Source of the DNA: Henckelia pumila
Lineage: Eukaryota > Streptophyta > Magnoliopsida > Lamiales > Gesneriaceae
Direction of reading: 5' to 3'
Length of the DNA stretch: 64,000 nt
Assembly (NCBI RefSeq): GCF_033568475.1
Contig: NC_133120.1
Span: 166,873,991-166,937,990 of the forward strand
In this document: piece after piece, positions 60,713 to 64,000 of the stretch
Numbering within the stretch: the stretch's first letter is position 1
Layout of the letters: every line of letters begins with the position of its first letter
Position numbers and translations under genes: made by a program
Notes under the pieces: model-generated
Told to the model about the DNA's origin: nothing
The model's input: only the letters and a program-made list of their open reading frames with translations
The model's database searches: none

Positions 60713-61830
60713 AGTAGTACAGGTTATATTCAAATCATGAATACTGTCAAATCATTTAAAGATAAATTAGTTGGAGTACTATGTTGAAAAGAGGGATGAT
60801 TTAAAAGGGCGAGTTTTCGATAAAAATCCCATTCAACTTGTTCCATTAATCATTTTCAAACCATTCATACACGAGTTTCACATACGTGGGTGTGTTGCGT
60901 ATCAATTCCTTATCAGAGTGATGGGTTTGTGTCATTATGTTAAAAAAATATCAAAAATAAAATGTATTAATCTCAAAATAGATACGAAGGTTCCTTCAAA
61001 AAACATACATAAGAAGGAAATAATATATTACAATAACTTTAAACGACCATTCGAAATCTCCAGCAACTGATATGGAAAGAGCTTATCGAACACCGAGAAG
61101 ACGTCTTTAAAAAAAATGTTAAAGGTATCGTAAGATTTTACCAATATTTTGTGAAATTTTGCATTGAATCTACAGTATATTTTGATAAATAAAATTTTTG
61201 TACAAATATTGTTATACTTAACAATACTTGTAGCATAATTTTGTACAAATATTGTTATACTTGTAGCATGACTGAAAGGAAAAAAAAACATGAAGGCAAG
61301 CACATGATCAGTCACTTCAATTAAAAATAAACTTATATATAGATATTATTGTCATAATAAGTAGTCACTCAAATGACCTCAGTAAAATTACATTTTTCTC
61401 ATGTAATTTATATATTTGTCATTTTTGGTTTTGTTAATGATAAATTTTTACATTTTATATTGTAATTTGCATTTTTTTTTAATTTTTTTTTTGTGTCTGC
61501 TGAAAATTATTTATGTGACAGATGTAAATGCTAACGTAGATATTTTGGAATGAAATTTGCATACGTGCCATTATTTTTTTGAATTTTTTTTTTATAGAAA
61601 AACACAATGGACTTTGGTACAATTTAAAAAAAAACCCAAAAAAACATGCAAGTTAATTTGGAAGATTTAATTTGATTTTGATTGAAACCATCTCTGTGAA
61701 CTACTACACCGATTAAAACCGTGTGAAAATACCAACTAGGATGCCAGATGGAGTAAGTGTGGGCGGGAATTTTTTGTTTTGTAATTTTTATGTCTAAATA
61801 ATTTTCTACTATATTATTAATCAAATTAAA
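60713..61830. repeat. Direct repeat copy B (non-coding)
   Basis: Colinear with copy A with many substitutions and small indels. It includes a local duplication of a TTGTACAAATATTGTTATAC block near 61,200-61,265. Confidence 0.85.
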
Positions 61831-61876
61831 TTTCCTAAAATATTTGGAACCCAAACCTCTCTAGATATATCACTGC

Positions 61877-62640
61877 AACATACGTGGGTGTGTTGAGTAT
61901 CAATTCCTTATAGATCGGAATGATGGTTTGTGTCATTATGTTAAAATATCAAAAATAAAAAATATTATTCTCAAAATAGATACGAAAGTTCCTTAAAAAA
62001 ACTTACGTACAAAATAAATATTATATTACAATCATTTAAACGACCATTCGAAATCTCCAGCAAGCAACTTATATGAAAATAGCTTATCAAAACACCGAGA
62101 AGACATTTAAAAAATATGTTAATTATATGACCATTTTTACGTTATTTGTAAGTAATTTACTATTATATTGTGAAATTTTTAATTGAATTTATAAATATTT
62201 TTATAAATAATTTTTTTTTTTACAAATATCGTTATACGTGTGTTGCATGACCAAAATAAAAGAAACCTTAAGACAAGCAAATCATTAGTCACTTCAATTA
62301 AAAATAAACTTATATTTATATTATTATTTTTTTGACAGTTTATATTTATATTATTATTATTGTCATAATAAATATACATTCATTTTTTGTCCTGTAATTT
62401 GTACATTTGTCATTTTTAATCTTGTTAACGATAAAATTAAACGTTTTTTTATCCTGTAACTTTCATGTTTTTCCTCAATTTTTTTTCTTTTTTGTTTTGT
62501 CTTAAATCTGCAGTCTGTTAAAAATTGCTTATGTGATAGACATAAATGCTAACATAATTTTAGAAAAAAACTTGCATACGTGTCATTATTTTTTTAGAGT
62601 AAGGTTTAGAAGAAAACACAACGGACTTTGGTAAAAAAAA
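61877..62640. repeat. Direct repeat copy C (partial, diverged)
   Basis: Starts at ACATACGTGGGTGTGTTGAG and follows the order of copies A and B to the TTTGGTA block, with more divergence. It lacks both the first approximately 165 bp and the terminal block with AACTAGGATGCC. Confidence 0.75.
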
Positions 62641-63080
62641 ATAAATAAAAGGATCAAAAGCGAAAAAAAAAAAACATTCAAATTATAGGAATAAAAATCC
62701 AAATTCAACGTTACTAATAAATAGAAAATATGCGAGAGTCGAAACACAAGACAAAATATACAGATTTATTTGTGATAAAATCACAAAATAAAAAAATATA
62801 TAAATTAAAAGACAAAAAAAATTAATTATCCGAATGACTCCTGTCAGGCAACATCTCTTTTTATAAATTTCAAAACTTTCAACCCAACTTGACCCCACAA
62901 TATGTTTTCCCAAATTTAACCTCCAAACCCCACGGAACCAAGTTCAGCAGACAACACCACCTCATGCCCTTTTGCGTCATTTCATAATCCCGCGTCAACC
63001 CTGACGTCTCTTGCAAGTCAGACTTTTGGACTCCACTTCTTTCCTAGAAACCATCAAGAAATTTCCTTCTCTCGTCCCTT
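62641..63080. other. Upstream region of the ATL gene
   Basis: AT-rich to 62,870, then sequence of mixed composition leading into the promoter. No gene or element is recognised. Confidence 0.5.
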
Positions 63081-63085
63081 TTATC

Positions 63086-63097
63086 ATAATATAAACC
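63086..63097 (+). promoter_or_regulatory. TATA box of the ATL gene
   Basis: ATAATATAAACC lies about 60 bp before the ATG, followed by a CT-rich leader (63,105-63,150) typical of plant 5' UTRs. Confidence 0.65.
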
Positions 63098-63153
63098 TCC
63101 AAACTTCGCTTCCTTCCTCGTCTCTTTCTTCTCATTTCTTTCCCCTATCTCAC

Positions 63154-64000
63154 ATGGCGGATATGGATATGGATGTCCGTATGCAGCCCCAGGCGGGAAA
63201 AGGCTACGCCTTGAGCGGCAAAATCATGCTCAGCGCCATTGTTCTTCTGTTCGCCGTCATCGTTTCAATGGTGGGTTTCCATCTCTACGCCAGATGGTAC
63301 CTCATCCACCTCCGCCGCCGCCAGCTCCAGCGTCGCCGCCATAGGCGCGGCGTGGGTCGGTCCCAAATCGTGCTCCTGACCGACAACCGATACACCGTGT
63401 CGGCCGCCGACCGAGGCCTCGAGAAGGCGGTCCTTGATTCGCTCCCGGTCTACCGTCACTCCTCCGAGACAGGGATCCCCTCGGAATGCGCCGTGTGCCT
63501 GTCCGAGTTCGAGGAAGACGAGGTTGTCCGCCACTTGCCGAAATGCGGCCATTCGTTTCACACCGAGTGTATCGACATGTGGTTCATTTCTCACTCCACT
63601 TGTCCTCTGTGTCGGTCTCCGGTCGAACAAGTGGTGAATCAGACGACCGTAATCGACGATGCGAATGAACCCGAGCCGGGTTCGAGCTCGAGCTGCCAGC
63701 ACGATAAAGCCGGAGGGACTTGTGGCGTCGGAGATAGGAGGAAAGGATTGGATTTGATGGCAGTGAGAATAGAAGTTCCCCAGAGGATTGTTCAAACAGA
63801 GGACGATTCGACTCAGTGGTCGGCCGGGTTTAGATCACCCGGTAAAGGGTTGGCCTATTTGAAAAGGATACTCACGATGAACATCAGGTCCCCTACAAGT
63901 GGAGCGATGCCGTGCGAGACCGGGAGTAGCAGCAGCAGCTTGGCCACTACCAACGGGGACTTGGAGAGTTGTAGTCGAGGATTGAGTCGAAATTCGAGCC
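63154..64000 (+). CDS. RING-H2 finger E3 ubiquitin ligase, ATL family (3' end outside the window)
   Basis: ATG 63154 opens a frame that stays open to the window edge (282 codons visible). One hydrophobic segment (residues about 24-46) follows a short N-terminus, then a basic cytosolic stretch (about 54-65). A GLD-like motif is at 88-99 (GLEKAVLDSLPV), and a RING-H2 at 112-153 with C112, C115, C131, H133, H136, C139, C150 and C153 and the conserved DMW before the last Cys pair. TM, GLD and RING-H2 in this order define ATL proteins, membrane-anchored E3 ligases that pass ubiquitin from an E2 to targets, often in defence and stress signalling. The serine-rich C-terminal tail is incomplete here. 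High GC and no introns fit the mostly intronless family. Specific target unknown. The opposite-strand frame at 63265-63795 is a shadow. Confidence 0.95.
   Translation, partial: MADMDMDVRMQPQAGKGYALSGKIMLSAIVLLFAVIVSMVGFHLYARWYLIHLRRRQLQRRRHRRGVGRSQIVLLTDNRYTVSAADRGLEKAVLDSLPVYRHSSETGIPSECAVCLSEFEEDEVVRHLPKCGHSFHTECIDMWFISHSTCPLCRSPVEQVVNQTTVIDDANEPEPGSSSSCQHDKAGGTCGVGDRRKGLDLMAVRIEVPQRIVQTEDDSTQWSAGFRSPGKGLAYLKRILTMNIRSPTSGAMPCETGSSSSSLATTNGDLESCSRGLSRNSS

Noticed and set aside
63265..63795. 176-codon frame on the minus strand
   Set aside because: Shadow of the GC-rich ATL coding sequence, which has a complete TM, GLD and RING-H2 architecture on the + strand.

Overview
The window looks like nuclear DNA of a flowering plant, most likely a eudicot. 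It is AT-rich and dominated by plant-type transposable elements: Tekay/Del-like Ty3 chromoviruses, a sirevirus-like Ty1/copia element, CACTA elements with TNP2-type transposase, hAT MITEs and a solo LTR. Only two ordinary host genes are supported: a small two-exon gene near 33.5-34.1 kb and a RING-H2 (ATL-type) ubiquitin ligase gene cut by the right edge. A Lamiales origin is a guess that the sequence alone cannot prove.

Region 1 (1-31,089) is a nest three layers deep. A decayed Ty3 chromovirus (gypsy-1, + strand, 5' end outside the window) has its pol cut at 1,282/27,654 by a 26.4-kb insertion flanked by a 5-bp target duplication. That insertion is not a simple element. It is a tandem array of a non-coding LTR element: six LTRs of about 1.68 kb alternate with five internal regions of about 1.01 kb, all within one target duplication. 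The fourth LTR is split by an 11.2-kb sirevirus-like copia element (minus strand, own 5-bp duplication, LTRs about 99% alike) with gag, pol and a third ORF that has a plausible promoter of its own. The 3' LTR of gypsy-1 (28,317-31,089) carries a 679-bp hAT MITE.

Region 2 (31,090-36,204) holds an LTR-like remnant with a TATA box, AT-rich spacer, the two-exon host gene on the minus strand, and a solo LTR (34,708-36,080, perfect 5-bp duplication) with a striking block of GCGCGC tracts.

Region 3 (36,205-58,765) is a second nest. An old CACTA element with TNPA-like and TNP2-like genes on the minus strand contains a second, non-autonomous CACTA element (43,533-57,100) with a different subterminal repeat. 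That one contains a full-length Ty3 chromovirus (gypsy-2, 45,823-56,259). The gypsy-2 gag and protease are separated by what looks like a reading-frame-preserving GT-AG intron, and part of its reverse transcriptase is replaced by foreign retroelement sequence. A second hAT MITE lies in the outer CACTA.

Region 4 (58,766-64,000) has three diverged direct copies of an approximately 1.1-kb non-coding repeat, a long ATT microsatellite, then the promoter and coding region of the ATL gene. Functionally the window shows mobile elements using each other as landing sites. The array element shares its primer site and 3'-end motif with the chromoviruses, which suggests they mobilised it.
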